Shown piece after piece: positions 1 to 8,714 of a stretch of 62,194 nt of DNA; position 1 is the first letter of the stretch, and each line of letters begins with the position of its first letter. Position numbers and translations under genes: made by a program. A model generated the notes under the pieces. The model had not been told where the DNA came from, searched no databases, and was given only the letters and a program-made list of their open reading frames with translations. This DNA comes from Opitutaceae bacterium (GTDB taxonomy: Bacteria > Verrucomicrobiota > Verrucomicrobiia > Opitutales > Opitutaceae). The stretch covers positions 1 to 62,194 of the forward strand of contig JAUSID010000021.1 of NCBI GenBank assembly GCA_030648295.1. The letters run 5' to 3'.

Positions 1-338
1 TGATTGGGGCATTGATGAGGCGTGGTCGCAGCCTTTCAGGCCGCGTCGCTGACCCCATATTACCCCAGGCCGTTGGCCTGGGCTAAGGAATTCTCGCGCC
101 GTTGGCGCTGGAAATTGGCCAAACTCCAGGCTGCGGCTTCCAGCCGCAGATCCGATCGGACGCCCGTTTCGAATGTCCTTCCGACTGCGCCGACCAAGCG
201 CGACGAAGCGATCGACTGCAATCGATCGCACCATCTGCGGCTGGAAGCCGCAGCCACAGGGCGCTGGCGCTCGTCGCTACTCCAGCGGATTCGAACCGAA
301 CCCAAAACTCAAAACCCAGAACTCAGAACCGCTCATCG
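1..338. repeat. Gene-free window start with paired palindromic repeats
   Basis: No convincing gene. Two perfect hairpins share a GTT loop: CCCAGGCC/GGCCTGGG at 64-82 and GCGCC/GGCGC at 96-108. Two copies of a palindrome CTGCGGCT/AGCCGCAG lie at 131-149 (loop TCC) and 235-253 (loop GGA), in opposite orientation. A short A-rich tract built from CCCAAAACTC/AACTCAGAAC units occupies 300-330. The same palindrome recurs near 9745 and 9907, and the A-rich unit near 8780. Short open frames here are repeat translations. Confidence 0.6.
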
Positions 339-1655
339 TCAGACCAGCCCCCACGGGCCGCGCATCGAGCGGTGGCGCATCCGATCCGCCATCGGATCGT
401 CGATGAACGACTCGCGGGCCGGATCCCAGCGGAGCTTGCGGCCGAGCTGCATCGCGATGTTGCCAAGGTTGCACACCGTGGTCGTCCGATGGCCGATCTC
501 CAAATCTGAGATCGGCTTGGTCCGCGTGCGCACGGCGTTCAGGAAGTTGTCGTGGTGATTCGTACTCACGGTGAGCTTCACCGCGCCCTTCCCTGCCTGC
601 GCCGTGATCTCCTTCAGAAAATCCGGGTTCGAGGCGTGATTGGCCGAGCGCGACACATCCACCCAGCCGCGCTCGCCGAAGTACCGCACGTTGCCGTCGC
701 CGACGCCATCGTAGCGCGTGTGACAACGCAGCGTCACGCCGTTCGCGTACTTGCAGGTGAAGTCGACTTTCGTCGCGGTCGAGAAAAGTCCCGTGGTCGG
801 AAACTCGCCCTTGCCCTCGACCTCGACCGGTCCGCTGTCATCCGCCCCAAGCGCCCACTGCGCGATGTCGATGTAGTGCACGCCCCAGTTCGTCACCTGG
901 CCCGCGGCGTAATTCAGGTTGAAACGGAAATTGTAGTGGCAGCCCTGCCGGTTGAACGGGACGAACGGCGCGGGCCCGAGCCACATCTCCCAATCCAATC
1001 CCTCCGGCACCGGCTCCGCTTTCCAGGTCCCGGTCGTGTATTTGTTGTTCGCCGGGATCAATACCTCGATGTGCTGGAGTTTCCCGAGTCCACCGTTGCG
1101 GATGAACTCGGCCGTGTCGTGGAACCGTTTCGTCGATCGCTGCTGCGTGCCGGTCTGCCCGACGCGCTGGTGCCGGCGCAACGCATTCACCAGTTCGCGG
1201 CCCTCGGTGATGGTGAGCGTGAGCGGCTTCTCCACGTAAACGTCCTTGCCCGCCCGAATCGCGTGGATCGCGGCCAGCGCATGCCAGTGGTCGGGCGTGC
1301 AAACCCACACGAGATCGATGTCGGGCCGCGCGAGCATCTCGCGGAAATCATTATAGGCGGCGCAGTCCTTGCCCGCATAACCGGCGTCGACCTTGTTCTT
1401 CGCAAAATCGCGATGCCGGCGGTCCACGTCGGAGACGGCGCGGATCCGCACCTCGGGAAATCCCAGCAGCGTGTCGAGGTGCCCTTGCGCGATATTGCCG
1501 ACACCGATGAAACCGACGCCGAGCTGCTTGCTGGGCGCATTCTGGCCAAACAGCCGCGACGGCAGAATCATGGGCGCGACGGCGAGTGCGGACGCGGCAG
1601 CACCCGTCTTTAGAAAGTCACGACGGCTGAAAAGGGAGGAGGCGATCTGGTTCAT
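339..1655 (-). CDS. Tat-exported Gfo/Idh/MocA family oxidoreductase
   Basis: A 438-residue protein with a twin-arginine leader (SRRDFLKTGAAASALAVAP, about residues 10-30). A Rossmann start follows (GVGFIGVGNIAQGH), then the family EKP motif (VYVEKPLTLTITEG) and QVGTQQRS, and the C-terminal alpha/beta domain. Members use NAD(P) to oxidise or interconvert sugars, cyclitols or related polyols; the exported type is abundant in Planctomycetes and Verrucomicrobia and its substrates are mostly unknown. The start at 1655 places the Tat motif near the N terminus; a longer frame to 1955 is out of character. It lies 7 nt downstream of the HEAT-like gene on the same strand, so the two are probably co-transcribed. 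Family assignment is secure, substrate unknown. Confidence 0.9.
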   Translation of the reverse strand: MNQIASSLFSRRDFLKTGAAASALAVAPMILPSRLFGQNAPSKQLGVGFIGVGNIAQGHLDTLLGFPEVRIRAVSDVDRRHRDFAKNKVDAGYAGKDCAAYNDFREMLARPDIDLVWVCTPDHWHALAAIHAIRAGKDVYVEKPLTLTITEGRELVNALRRHQRVGQTGTQQRSTKRFHDTAEFIRNGGLGKLQHIEVLIPANNKYTTGTWKAEPVPEGLDWEMWLGPAPFVPFNRQGCHYNFRFNLNYAAGQVTNWGVHYIDIAQWALGADDSGPVEVEGKGEFPTTGLFSTATKVDFTCKYANGVTLRCHTRYDGVGDGNVRYFGERGWVDVSRSANHASNPDFLKEITAQAGKGAVKLTVSTNHHDNFLNAVRTRTKPISDLEIGHRTTTVCNLGNIAMQLGRKLRWDPARESFIDDPMADRMRHRSMRGPWGLV

Positions 1656-1662
1656 GGCGGGA

Positions 1663-2241
1663 TCAGCTGCGGGCGTTGAGGCGTTCGAGGGCACGGCCGG
1701 CCGCTTCGCGCGCCGCGGCGGGTTCAGCGGGATTTTTTTGAATCGCGGCGAGGGCCGGGACGGCGGCGCGATCACCACGCAGCGCGATGCTGCCGATGAG
1801 TCCGATTTTCGGCGGACCGCCCAGCTGGCCAAGCGCCGCGCGGAACGCTTCGTCGACCGCGGGCTCGGCGATCGGTTCGAGCGCATAACGCGCGTTGTCG
1901 GCCGTCTTCGGCTGGTGGAGCCGTGGCGCGAGCGCCGCGACTGTCTTGGCACCACCGATCAGGGCGAGCATCTCGCCGATGAACCGGGCGCCGACGTCGG
2001 TGCAGCCGGGCCGTTCCAGCGCAGCGAGCAGCTTCGTCTCGAAGCCAGGCCGCTGCGCCGGCTCGGCGTTCATCACGATGCTGCGGACGGTCGACGCGAA
2101 GCTGCGATCGCTGCCGTGCTCGAGCTTGGAGATTTCAGTCCACGGATCCGGAGTGGCGACGAAGGACTCTTCGTATTGGCGAAACGGGTCCGATGTATTC
2201 GAACCGCTTTTACGCGAGGGACGGGAGGATTTTTCAGCCAT
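1663..2241 (-). CDS. HEAT-repeat-like protein
   Basis: A 192-residue protein, charged at the N terminus, then alpha-helical segments with HEAT-like pattern (residues about 55-190: ALERPGC...ARFIGEMLALIGG, IGLIGSIALRGDRAAVPAL, AAREAAGRALERLNA). No signal peptide or membrane segment. In Verrucomicrobia and Planctomycetes such repeats usually sit in much larger proteins accompanying exported Gfo/Idh or ThuA-type proteins. This may be a stand-alone scaffold or a shortened relative. It directly precedes the Tat-exported Gfo/Idh gene (7 nt gap). The start was taken at ATG 2241; an upstream ATG at 2319 would add 26 low-complexity residues. Function not known. Confidence 0.7.
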   Translation of the reverse strand: MAEKSSRPSRKSGSNTSDPFRQYEESFVATPDPWTEISKLEHGSDRSFASTVRSIVMNAEPAQRPGFETKLLAALERPGCTDVGARFIGEMLALIGGAKTVAALAPRLHQPKTADNARYALEPIAEPAVDEAFRAALGQLGGPPKIGLIGSIALRGDRAAVPALAAIQKNPAEPAAAREAAGRALERLNARS

Positions 2242-2345
2242 GGCGGGAGGGGGCGGGAGAACGGACGGCCCGACGCTGTCCACGTGTACGCCGGATTTCC
2301 AGCAGAAGAACGCCGGCATCCGCCACCTGAAGCGTCACTGCACGG

Positions 2346-2573
2346 GTGAAGACCCTTGCCTTATCCATCACGATAGTTCCGTCGCTCGACCTCGTGGTCT
2401 GGAAACTCGGCGGCCGAGACAGCCAGTATTCGCCGCGCGACACCGGGCTGCCGGTTCATCCGGAGGCCGCGCGCTTGGCCCGGCCGCGCGAAGGTTGGAA
2501 GGAAACCGTCAGCGTGGAAACGGCGCGGGCCGGGACGCTGGAACGAGTGCTCAAGGCGTTGGAAACGCGGTGA
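2346..2573 (+). CDS. Possible 75-residue hypothetical protein or gene remnant
   Basis: A short open frame from GTG 2346, divergent from the HEAT-like gene. The translation (KTLALSITIVPSLDLVVWKL at the start) looks more protein-like than neighbouring frames, with a hydrophobic start and a polar, repeat-free C-terminal half. I do not recognise the family. It could be the tail of a degraded gene, since no promoter or ribosome-binding site is evident. Confidence 0.25.
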   Translation: MKTLALSITIVPSLDLVVWKLGGRDSQYSPRDTGLPVHPEAARLARPREGWKETVSVETARAGTLERVLKALETR

Positions 2574-2588
2574 CGTAATGCGGCGCAG

Positions 2589-3063
2589 CCCCTCGGCAGG
2601 CTCGGGGCCTCGAGCCGGTTCGGCATGCTCACGACCATCGGATGGCTCGAGTGAAAGGCGGCCTTGAGCTTGTCGAAAGGCTTGTCGAGACGGCCGTGAC
2701 CGAAGTGGCGCATATTTTCGATTGATGCGCCGCGGAGCAGGGAGCAGGAACAAACCGCCGGATTGCCACGAGCCGGAGATTTGCGCGGCGACTGGGAGCG
2801 CGACCGCCCTCGGTCGATTTGAGATCGTTGCGACCGGGGCGGTCGCGCTCCCAGCGGGCGGGACGCCCGCGTCCCAGGAAATCGCCGCGCGCCGCACGCG
2901 CATGATGGCGAACTCGTTGCGGTCCTGCGCATTTATTTGGGATTTGTGCGCGTATTTTGTGCGCGAACGCACAATGACTCGACCGGCCGAAAAATTTCAC
3001 GCCTATCAGTTGAGCACGCTTGCCATCCGGCCGACCACTACACCACAACTTCTCCTTTCCCCG
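2589..3063. repeat. Intergenic repeat cluster (gene-free)
   Basis: The gap between the HEAT-like gene and the DoxX-like gene is about 930 nt. It holds an element rich in 'gctcggggcctcgagccgg' and 'cttgagcttgtcgaaaggct' modules (2589-2697), related to sequences at 41403-41441 and 45375-45481. It also holds a long inverted repeat of the 'gggagcgcgaccgccc' family: arms 2792-2816 and 2831-2854, nearly perfect complements. A second short palindromic module (GCGGGCGGGACGCCCGCG) abuts it at about 2854-2872 and recurs at 6132. No convincing gene was seen here. Confidence 0.6.
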
Positions 3064-3177
3064 ATGAATGCAGCCCCCGTTTCCAGCCGGACGTTCCTAA
3101 AAGCGACGTCGAGCGCGGGGACTGCGGATCGGCTTCGGCCCGCGACGAGGTCATCGCGTCGAGGTTCGGGCCTATGA
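3064..3177 (+). pseudogene. Relic of a Tat leader peptide
   Basis: A 37-codon frame beginning MNAAPVSSRTFLKATSSAGT. This resembles the first 20 residues of a twin-arginine leader (SRRTFLKAT-AAGTA type), with one arginine of the pair replaced by serine. After that the frame runs into arginine-rich non-protein-like sequence and stops at 3177. It overlaps the start of the DoxX-like gene (ATGA). Best read as the decayed 5' end of a lost exported oxidoreductase; a short translated leader is the alternative. Confidence 0.3.
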
Positions 3178-3683
3178 ACTCCTCCACTTCAACTTCTCCT
3201 CAGCCTGTAATGAACGAAACCTCCGCTACCACTGGTGTTGTTGTCACGCCCGTCTCACGCTGCGAATATACCGCGGCGTTCCTGCTGCTCCGGCTCTTCC
3301 TTGGGCTGCGCACGCTGATTGAAGCGATCCACAAGTTCGAAAGCTCGGGCACGTACTCGACCGCGAACTACACCAAGAACATGACGCGCATGGCCGAGGG
3401 CATCACCGGCGCGTCATTCCTCCCGCTGTGGGCGACCAAGCCCTACGCGCTGGTGCTGGGCTACGTGCTCGCAATCCTCGGCACGGCGCTGCTGCTCGGC
3501 GTCAAGACCCGCACCACGCTGATCCTGTCCGGCCTCGTGTACCTCTCGCTGTCGTTCGGTCTGATGACGGTGCAGGAAAGCGAAGGCGTCGCCTGGCTCG
3601 GCATGTACGTGCTGATGTTCGTCGTCGCCCTCGTCCTGGTCCGCAACGATCGCTTCTCGGTCTGGCCCGACAAATTCAACTGA
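3174..3683 (+). CDS. DoxX-like inner-membrane protein
   Basis: A 169-residue protein with four predicted transmembrane helices: AAFLLLRLFLGLRTLIEA, then about residues 85-105 (ALVLGYVLAILGTALLLGV), TLILSGLVYLSLSFGLM, and WLGMYVLMFVVALVLV. Length and helix spacing fit DoxX/DUF6-type small membrane proteins, whose functions are mostly unknown and often redox-linked. The start at 3174 has GAGG about 9 nt upstream; ATG 3210 is an alternative. It precedes a Tat-exported Gfo/Idh protein, a common pairing in Opitutaceae-type genomes. Confidence 0.65.
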   Translation: MNSSTSTSPQPVMNETSATTGVVVTPVSRCEYTAAFLLLRLFLGLRTLIEAIHKFESSGTYSTANYTKNMTRMAEGITGASFLPLWATKPYALVLGYVLAILGTALLLGVKTRTTLILSGLVYLSLSFGLMTVQESEGVAWLGMYVLMFVVALVLVRNDRFSVWPDKFN

Positions 3684-3833
3684 GCGTCCGCAATCCCGCA
3701 ACTTTCGTCCCCGTCATTTCGCGCGAACGCAGCATCCCGGCCCCCGCACGGTGCGTCTTTACGGATTAGAGATGCCGTTCGCTGCCCGCCGCCTTCGCTG
3801 CCGGTCGCGCCATCAATGACAGAATAAGTTACC

Positions 3834-5222
3834 ATGCCTGATTCTCTCCCTGCTTCCCCGCTCACCCGCCGCGATTTCCTGAGCACCAGCGCCAAGCTCG
3901 GCGCCGTGCTGGCGGCCGCGCCGTATATCGCGCGCGGCGCCGCGGGCAAATCCGACACCGTCAACGTCGCGCTGATCGGCTGCGGCGAACAAGGCCGCGT
4001 GCTGACCAACGCCGCGTTGAAGATTCCCGGCCTGCGCTTCAAGGCCGTGTGTGATATCTGGTCCTACAACCGCGGCATCGGCGAGCGGCTACTCAAGAAG
4101 TTCAGCCATGACCCGAAACCGTTCGAGGACTACCGGGAGATGCTGCAATCGGTGCCGGACATCGACGCCGTGATCGTGGCGACGCCCGACTTCATGCACG
4201 CGGAGCACACGAACGCGGCGTTGAAGGCCGGCAAGCACGTCTACTGCGAGAAGCTGATGGCAAACACGGTCGAGAACTGCCGCTCGATGGTGCGCACGGC
4301 GAAGGAGACGGGCAAGCTGCTCCAAATCGGCCACCAGCGGCGCAGCAACCCGCGTTATCTGCACGCCCGCGACAAGATTGTCCGCGAGGCCCGGATGCTC
4401 GGCCGGATCACCAACATCACGGGCCAGTGGCATCGCTCGGTGTCCGACGATCTCGGCTTCCCGGCCAACCAGGTCATGCCGGCGGCGAAACTGGCCCAGT
4501 GGGGCTACGCCAACATGCACGAGTTCCGGAATTGGCGCTGGTTCAAGAAATACGCCGGCGGCCCCATCTCGGATCTCGGTGCGCACCAAATCGACGTCTA
4601 CAACTGGATGCTCGGCGCGAATCCCCGCTCGATCATCGCGGCGGGCGGCGCCGACTACTACAAGACGCACGAGTGGTACGACAACGCCTTCGCGATTTAT
4701 GAGTTTCCGACCAAGGACGGACTCGTGCGCGCGACCTACCAGGTGCTCACAACCACGAGCGCGGGCGGCGGCTATCACGAATACTTCATGGGCGACGAAG
4801 GGGCATTGAAGCTCTCTGAGAATCCCAAGTTCACGAAGCTCTACCGCGAGGCGCGCGCCCCCGAATGGGACGACTGGGTCGCCAAGGGCTATATCCAGAA
4901 GCCCGGCAGCGGCGAAGGAGCACCCGCGCCGGTCAAGCCCTGGGAAAAGCCGGGCGTCAAGAAGCTCGGCGGTCCGTCCAAGGCGGCCACCGTCGACGTG
5001 CGCGAAACCGCGCAACTTTCAGCTTGGGACATGCCCATCGTCCTCGACAAAGCCATTCACCAGCCGCACCTCGAAAACTTTTTCGATGCCGTGCGGAACG
5101 GCACCCCGCTCAACTGCCCGGGCGAGAGTGCATTTGCGAGCGCGGTCACCGTCCTAGGGGTGAATCAGGCCATCGCGGCGAAGAAAATGTTGAATTTCGC
5201 GCCGGAAGACTTCGTCGCATAA
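3834..5222 (+). CDS. Tat-exported Gfo/Idh/MocA family oxidoreductase
   Basis: A 462-residue protein with a Tat leader (TRRDFLSTSAKLGAVLAAAP), a Rossmann nucleotide-binding start (VALIGCGEQGRV) and the catalytic-lysine loop written VYCEKLMANT, so the usual EKP is EKL with the lysine kept. QIGHQRRSNPRY and the C-terminal domain (GGPISDLGAHQIDVYNWMLG) follow. Likely a periplasmic NAD(P)-dependent sugar or polyol oxidoreductase with tightly held cofactor; substrate unknown. An exported discoidin-like protein follows 88 nt later and may share its transcript, ending at the terminator at 5999-6026. Confidence 0.9.
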   Translation: MPDSLPASPLTRRDFLSTSAKLGAVLAAAPYIARGAAGKSDTVNVALIGCGEQGRVLTNAALKIPGLRFKAVCDIWSYNRGIGERLLKKFSHDPKPFEDYREMLQSVPDIDAVIVATPDFMHAEHTNAALKAGKHVYCEKLMANTVENCRSMVRTAKETGKLLQIGHQRRSNPRYLHARDKIVREARMLGRITNITGQWHRSVSDDLGFPANQVMPAAKLAQWGYANMHEFRNWRWFKKYAGGPISDLGAHQIDVYNWMLGANPRSIIAAGGADYYKTHEWYDNAFAIYEFPTKDGLVRATYQVLTTTSAGGGYHEYFMGDEGALKLSENPKFTKLYREARAPEWDDWVAKGYIQKPGSGEGAPAPVKPWEKPGVKKLGGPSKAATVDVRETAQLSAWDMPIVLDKAIHQPHLENFFDAVRNGTPLNCPGESAFASAVTVLGVNQAIAAKKMLNFAPEDFVA

Positions 5223-5310
5223 GTATCACCGTTTCTTCGGACCGTTCGGAGCGGACTGCTTTTCCTTGCGGCCCGAATCGCGGCCGTCCATCACCCTACG
5301 TTTTGCCAAC

Positions 5311-5973
5311 ATGCTTAATCGCACCCTCACCCTCCTCCTGACCGCCCTGGTCGTTGCGCCGCTGGCCAACGCCGCGGACAAAGTGCCGCTGAAACTGGAA
5401 CTGCCGCGCCCGCTCTTCGCGGGAACGCCGCGTCCGATTCAGCTTCCCAACCTGGAGCCGGCTCGCGCCGGCAAGCGCCCGGACTTCATGGTTCCGGCCG
5501 GAACCTCCCTTCTCTCGAAGGGAAAGAAGGTCACCAGCAGCGATTCATTGCCTGTCATCGGCGAGCTGACGTTCGTCACCGATGGTGACAAGACCGGCAC
5601 CGATGGCACTTACGTCGAGCTCGGGCCCAACCCGCAATGGGTTCAGGTCGATCTCGGCTCCTCGGCGAAGGTCGCCGCGGTCGTGGTTTGGCACTTCCAC
5701 TCGCAAGCACGCGTGTATCACGACGTCGTCGTGCAGATCTCGGATGACGCGGAATTCAAGAAGGGCGTCAAGACGGTCTACAACAACGATGACGACAACT
5801 CGTCGAAGCTCGGCAAGGGCAGCGACAAGGCGTACATCGAGGATTACCAGGGCCGCATCATCGACGGCAAAGGCGCGACCGGCCGCTATGTCCGGCTCAA
5901 CAGCAACGGCAACACCTCGGACGAGCTGAACCACTACTGCGAAGTCGAAGTGTTCGGCACGCCGGCGAAGTAA
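5311..5973 (+). CDS. Exported F5/8 type C (discoidin-like) domain protein
   Basis: A 220-residue protein. Signal peptide MLNRTLTLLLTALVVAPLANA (cleavage after about residue 21). The rest forms one galactose-binding-like beta-sandwich: DGTYVELGPNPQWVQVDLGS, AAVVVWHFHSQARVYHDVVVQIS, GRYVRLNSNGNTSDELNHYCEVEVFG are typical F5/8 type C strands. Such domains bind carbohydrate or cell-surface ligands; there is no catalytic domain. The start at 5311 gives a clean signal peptide. It sits directly behind an exported Gfo/Idh protein and before a strong terminator. Confidence 0.8.
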   Translation: MLNRTLTLLLTALVVAPLANAADKVPLKLELPRPLFAGTPRPIQLPNLEPARAGKRPDFMVPAGTSLLSKGKKVTSSDSLPVIGELTFVTDGDKTGTDGTYVELGPNPQWVQVDLGSSAKVAAVVVWHFHSQARVYHDVVVQISDDAEFKKGVKTVYNNDDDNSSKLGKGSDKAYIEDYQGRIIDGKGATGRYVRLNSNGNTSDELNHYCEVEVFGTPAK

Positions 5974-5998
5974 GCCGCAAGAAAATCATTTCCCCCCG

Positions 5999-6026
5999 CG
6001 CCGGCCAAGATGGCCGGCGTTTTTTT
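5999..6026 (+). terminator. Intrinsic terminator
   Basis: A perfect 9-bp GC-rich stem, CGCCGGCCA (5999-6007) with TGGCCGGCG (6011-6019), a 3-nt loop, and seven T residues (6020-6026). It lies 25 nt after the discoidin-like gene and ends that plus-strand unit. Confidence 0.9.
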
Positions 6027-6030
6027 CGCC

Positions 6031-6155
6031 CTGGGAGCGCGGGCGTCCTCGCCCGCAACTCCGATGAATACTCAAATCATGGGTGAAGCAGAACAGGCGA
6101 ATTTTTCAGCGACATGATTGCAGCTGACTTTGCGGGCGGGACGCCCGCGCTCCCA
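6031..6155. repeat. Long inverted repeat, 'gggagcgcg' family
   Basis: Arm 6031-6056 (CTGGGAGCGCGGGCGTCCTC...) is the near-perfect complement of arm 6132-6155 (...GACGCCCGCGCTCCCA), with about 75 nt between. Sequence relatives occur at 2792-2854, 18531-18592 and 45497-45558. It lies in the 270-nt gap between the terminator and the glycosyltransferase gene. Confidence 0.75.
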
Positions 6156-6297
6156 AGACGGAGAAGTTCCGACGCATGAACGCTCGGTACAACACTTGCG
6201 GCCGGGACGGCCGTGCCACTCTTGTCCGGCTCGCAGGGGTGGCCGCAATGCGAGCGCTGCTTGTGTGACAGCGGTTCCCCCGCCTATCCTCCGCCTC

Positions 6298-7920
6298 ATG
6301 GTTGTTCTCGTGCGCCGCTGGTGGCCCCTCGTGTTGATCACGCTGGCGGCGTTCTGGCTTCGCACCCACGACCTTGCGCGGCGGCCAATGCACGCCGACG
6401 AGGCGAACAATGCGGTGATGACGGGCGAACTGCTCGAAAGCGGCCGGTATGCCTTCGATCCGAGCGATCACCACGGGCCCACCCTCTACTACGCCGCCCT
6501 TCCGGTGGCATGGATCCGCGGTGAGAAATCGCTCGCGCAGCTAAGTGAAGTTTCGGTGCGACTGGTGCCTGCGATTTTCGGCACCCTCGGCGTGATCCTG
6601 CTTGCCGTTTTTGCGCGTGGCCTCACGTCCGGCGATGGCGCGTCGCGGAAACTGGCGCCGAGCGATGGCGAGGCGGAAGACGCCGGCGTACCGTGGGCGG
6701 CGATGGCCGCGGCGGCGTTCATGGCCGTGTCGCCACCGGCCGTGTATTACAGCCGGTATTACATCCAGGAAACCCTTCTGGTGACGTTCACGCTCGCGAC
6801 GCTGGTGTGCGCGCAGCAGTGGTGGCGGCGGCAGCAAACGAGTTGGGCGATCGGCACCGGAATTTGCATCGGACTGATGCAGGCCACGAAAGCGAGTGCG
6901 CCGCTTTTTCTCGTGCTCGCAGCGGCAGCCATCGTCGTCGCGATCCGGCTTCGGCCGCGCACCGAAGAGTCGGTCGGTGGCCCGCGCACCGATTCGGCCG
7001 GTCGGCGGTCCGGGTGGCGGGCGGCTGGTGTCGCAGCGCTCGCCGCGGTTATCACCGCATTGCTTCTCTACTCGTCTTTCGGCACCAATCCCAGGGGCAT
7101 CGTCGATGCCCTCGGCGTCTACCTGCATGCGGCGACACGGTTCGGCGGCGACGCCGCGCCGACCGGCCACGAGCACCCGTGGTGGTACTACCTGCGGTTG
7201 TTCGGCTGGTTTCGCGCCGGCGGACTCGTCTGGCATCAAGTCGCTTTCTCCGGGCTCGCCGTCATCGGGTTCGTCGTGGCCGCGGTGCGCGTCCTGCGAC
7301 GGCGGACGATCACCGCGCCGCCAGACACCACCTTCATTTCCGGCGTCGCGCTCTACACGCTGCTGGTCGTCGCGGTGTACTCATGGTTCGCGTACAAAAC
7401 CCCGTGGCACGTCGTGCACTTCGTGCCGGGGCTCGCGCTGCTCACGGCTGCGGCGCTCGCGGCGGTCAGCAACCTCGACACCGGTAAGTTCGTGGCCATC
7501 GCTTTTGCCCTCGTGACGCTCGGCACCATGTATCAGCAAACCGGACGCGTCGCATTCCTCCGACCCGCGGATGCGCGCAATCCGTACGCCTACGTGCACA
7601 GTTCGGCCGACGTGCTGAAATTTCGCCCGCTCGCCAAGGCGGCGCTCGCGCGTGCTCCCGATCAACCGGTGCACGTCATCATCGAGCGACGGGAATACTG
7701 GCCGCTGCCGTGGTATTTTCGCGGGCTGCCGAACGTTGGTTATTGGCCCGAAGTGCCCGCTGACTGCGATGGCGCACTCGTGATTGCGTCCCAAACCACC
7801 GCGGAGGCGGTGCGGGCGCGGCTGCGGGGCAGGTACCGCGAGTCCTTTCTTGGCCTGCGGCCGGATTTCGTCTGCATCATCTTCACCCCGCTCGAAGGGA
7901 CTGAGGGAGGAAGGGAATGA
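6298..7920 (+). CDS. GT39-like / Agl23-type membrane glycosyltransferase
   Basis: A 540-residue polytopic membrane protein. The first loop after helix 1 carries the acidic motif PMHADEANNAV expected at the active site of GT-C enzymes, followed by ESGRYAFDPSDHHGPTLYY. About eleven hydrophobic segments follow, and a soluble C-terminal third (residues about 410-540). This matches the TIGR03663 family (called flippase-associated Agl23), which resembles dolichyl-phosphate-mannose-dependent transferases. ATG 6298 was chosen because it directly precedes the first membrane helix. It overlaps the next gene by 4 nt; that gene encodes a dolichyl-phosphate-sugar-synthase-like GT2, so the two probably act on one lipid-linked sugar route. 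Confidence 0.8.
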   Translation: MVVLVRRWWPLVLITLAAFWLRTHDLARRPMHADEANNAVMTGELLESGRYAFDPSDHHGPTLYYAALPVAWIRGEKSLAQLSEVSVRLVPAIFGTLGVILLAVFARGLTSGDGASRKLAPSDGEAEDAGVPWAAMAAAAFMAVSPPAVYYSRYYIQETLLVTFTLATLVCAQQWWRRQQTSWAIGTGICIGLMQATKASAPLFLVLAAAAIVVAIRLRPRTEESVGGPRTDSAGRRSGWRAAGVAALAAVITALLLYSSFGTNPRGIVDALGVYLHAATRFGGDAAPTGHEHPWWYYLRLFGWFRAGGLVWHQVAFSGLAVIGFVVAAVRVLRRRTITAPPDTTFISGVALYTLLVVAVYSWFAYKTPWHVVHFVPGLALLTAAALAAVSNLDTGKFVAIAFALVTLGTMYQQTGRVAFLRPADARNPYAYVHSSADVLKFRPLAKAALARAPDQPVHVIIERREYWPLPWYFRGLPNVGYWPEVPADCDGALVIASQTTAEAVRARLRGRYRESFLGLRPDFVCIIFTPLEGTEGGRE

Positions 7921-8714
7921 GGGATGAGGGACAAACCAACGCCGCACAGATGACAACAGAACACCGCAGCCTCTCGGACCCTAACGTGCTCACGCCGCAG
8001 CTCTCCCTCGTCGTTCCGGTTTACAATGAAGCTGGCAACATCCTGCCGCTGGTGGAACGCGCCATTCCGGTCTTCACCGCGCTGAACCGCCCGTTCGAAA
8101 TCATCCTCGTCAACGACGGCAGCACCGACAGCACCGCGGCGGAAATCGCCGAAGCGGCCGCGCGCTGGCCGCAGGTGCGCGAACTGCCGATGCCGCAAAA
8201 CTCCGGCCAGGCGATCGCGCTGCTCACCGGCCTGAACGCGGCCCGGGGCGATTACCTGTTCATGATGGATGGCGACGGCCAGAACGATCCGCGCGACTTT
8301 CCCGCCCTGCTCGAGTTGGTCGAAACCGGATCGGTCGACATGGCGTGCGGCTGGCGCGTCGATCGGCACGACACGACGCTGCGGCGGATCATGTCGCGAG
8401 TCGCGAACGTCGTTCGCGGCGCGGTGCTGAAGGACGGCGTCCACGATGCGGGTTGTCAGCTGCGCGTCATGCGGCGCGGCGTGCGCGAGGCATTCTTCCC
8501 GATGGAGCTGATGCAGAGTTTCATTCCGGCGCTCGCGGTCGCGGCCGGATTTCGCGTCGGCGAACGCCCCGTGCGTCATCATGCGCGTGAACATGGCGAA
8601 TCGAAATACGGGCTCGGCCGGCTCTGGTGGCGGCCGGCGGCGGCGATGCTCAAGCTGAAATGGCGAATCTGGCGCGGGAAAACGCCGAAGCCCGCGAGTG
8701 CGCACCGCCAATGA
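7917..8714 (+). CDS. GT2 family glycosyltransferase (DPM1-like)
   Basis: A 265-residue soluble GT-A enzyme. LSLVVPVYNEAGNI opens the nucleotide-sugar fold, ILVNDGSTDST follows, and FMMDGDGQNDP gives the DXD-type metal site. The C-terminal part (VRHHAREHGESKYGLGRL) matches the dolichyl/undecaprenyl-phosphate mannosyl- or glucosyltransferase group. No C-terminal membrane helices are visible, as in single-domain DPM1. It likely charges a polyprenyl phosphate with a sugar, supplying the preceding GT-C enzyme. ATG 7917 overlaps the stop of that gene (ATGA) and has GGAGGAAGGGA just upstream; ATG 7950 is an alternative. Confidence 0.85.
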   Translation: MRDEGQTNAAQMTTEHRSLSDPNVLTPQLSLVVPVYNEAGNILPLVERAIPVFTALNRPFEIILVNDGSTDSTAAEIAEAAARWPQVRELPMPQNSGQAIALLTGLNAARGDYLFMMDGDGQNDPRDFPALLELVETGSVDMACGWRVDRHDTTLRRIMSRVANVVRGAVLKDGVHDAGCQLRVMRRGVREAFFPMELMQSFIPALAVAAGFRVGERPVRHHAREHGESKYGLGRLWWRPAAAMLKLKWRIWRGKTPKPASAHRQ

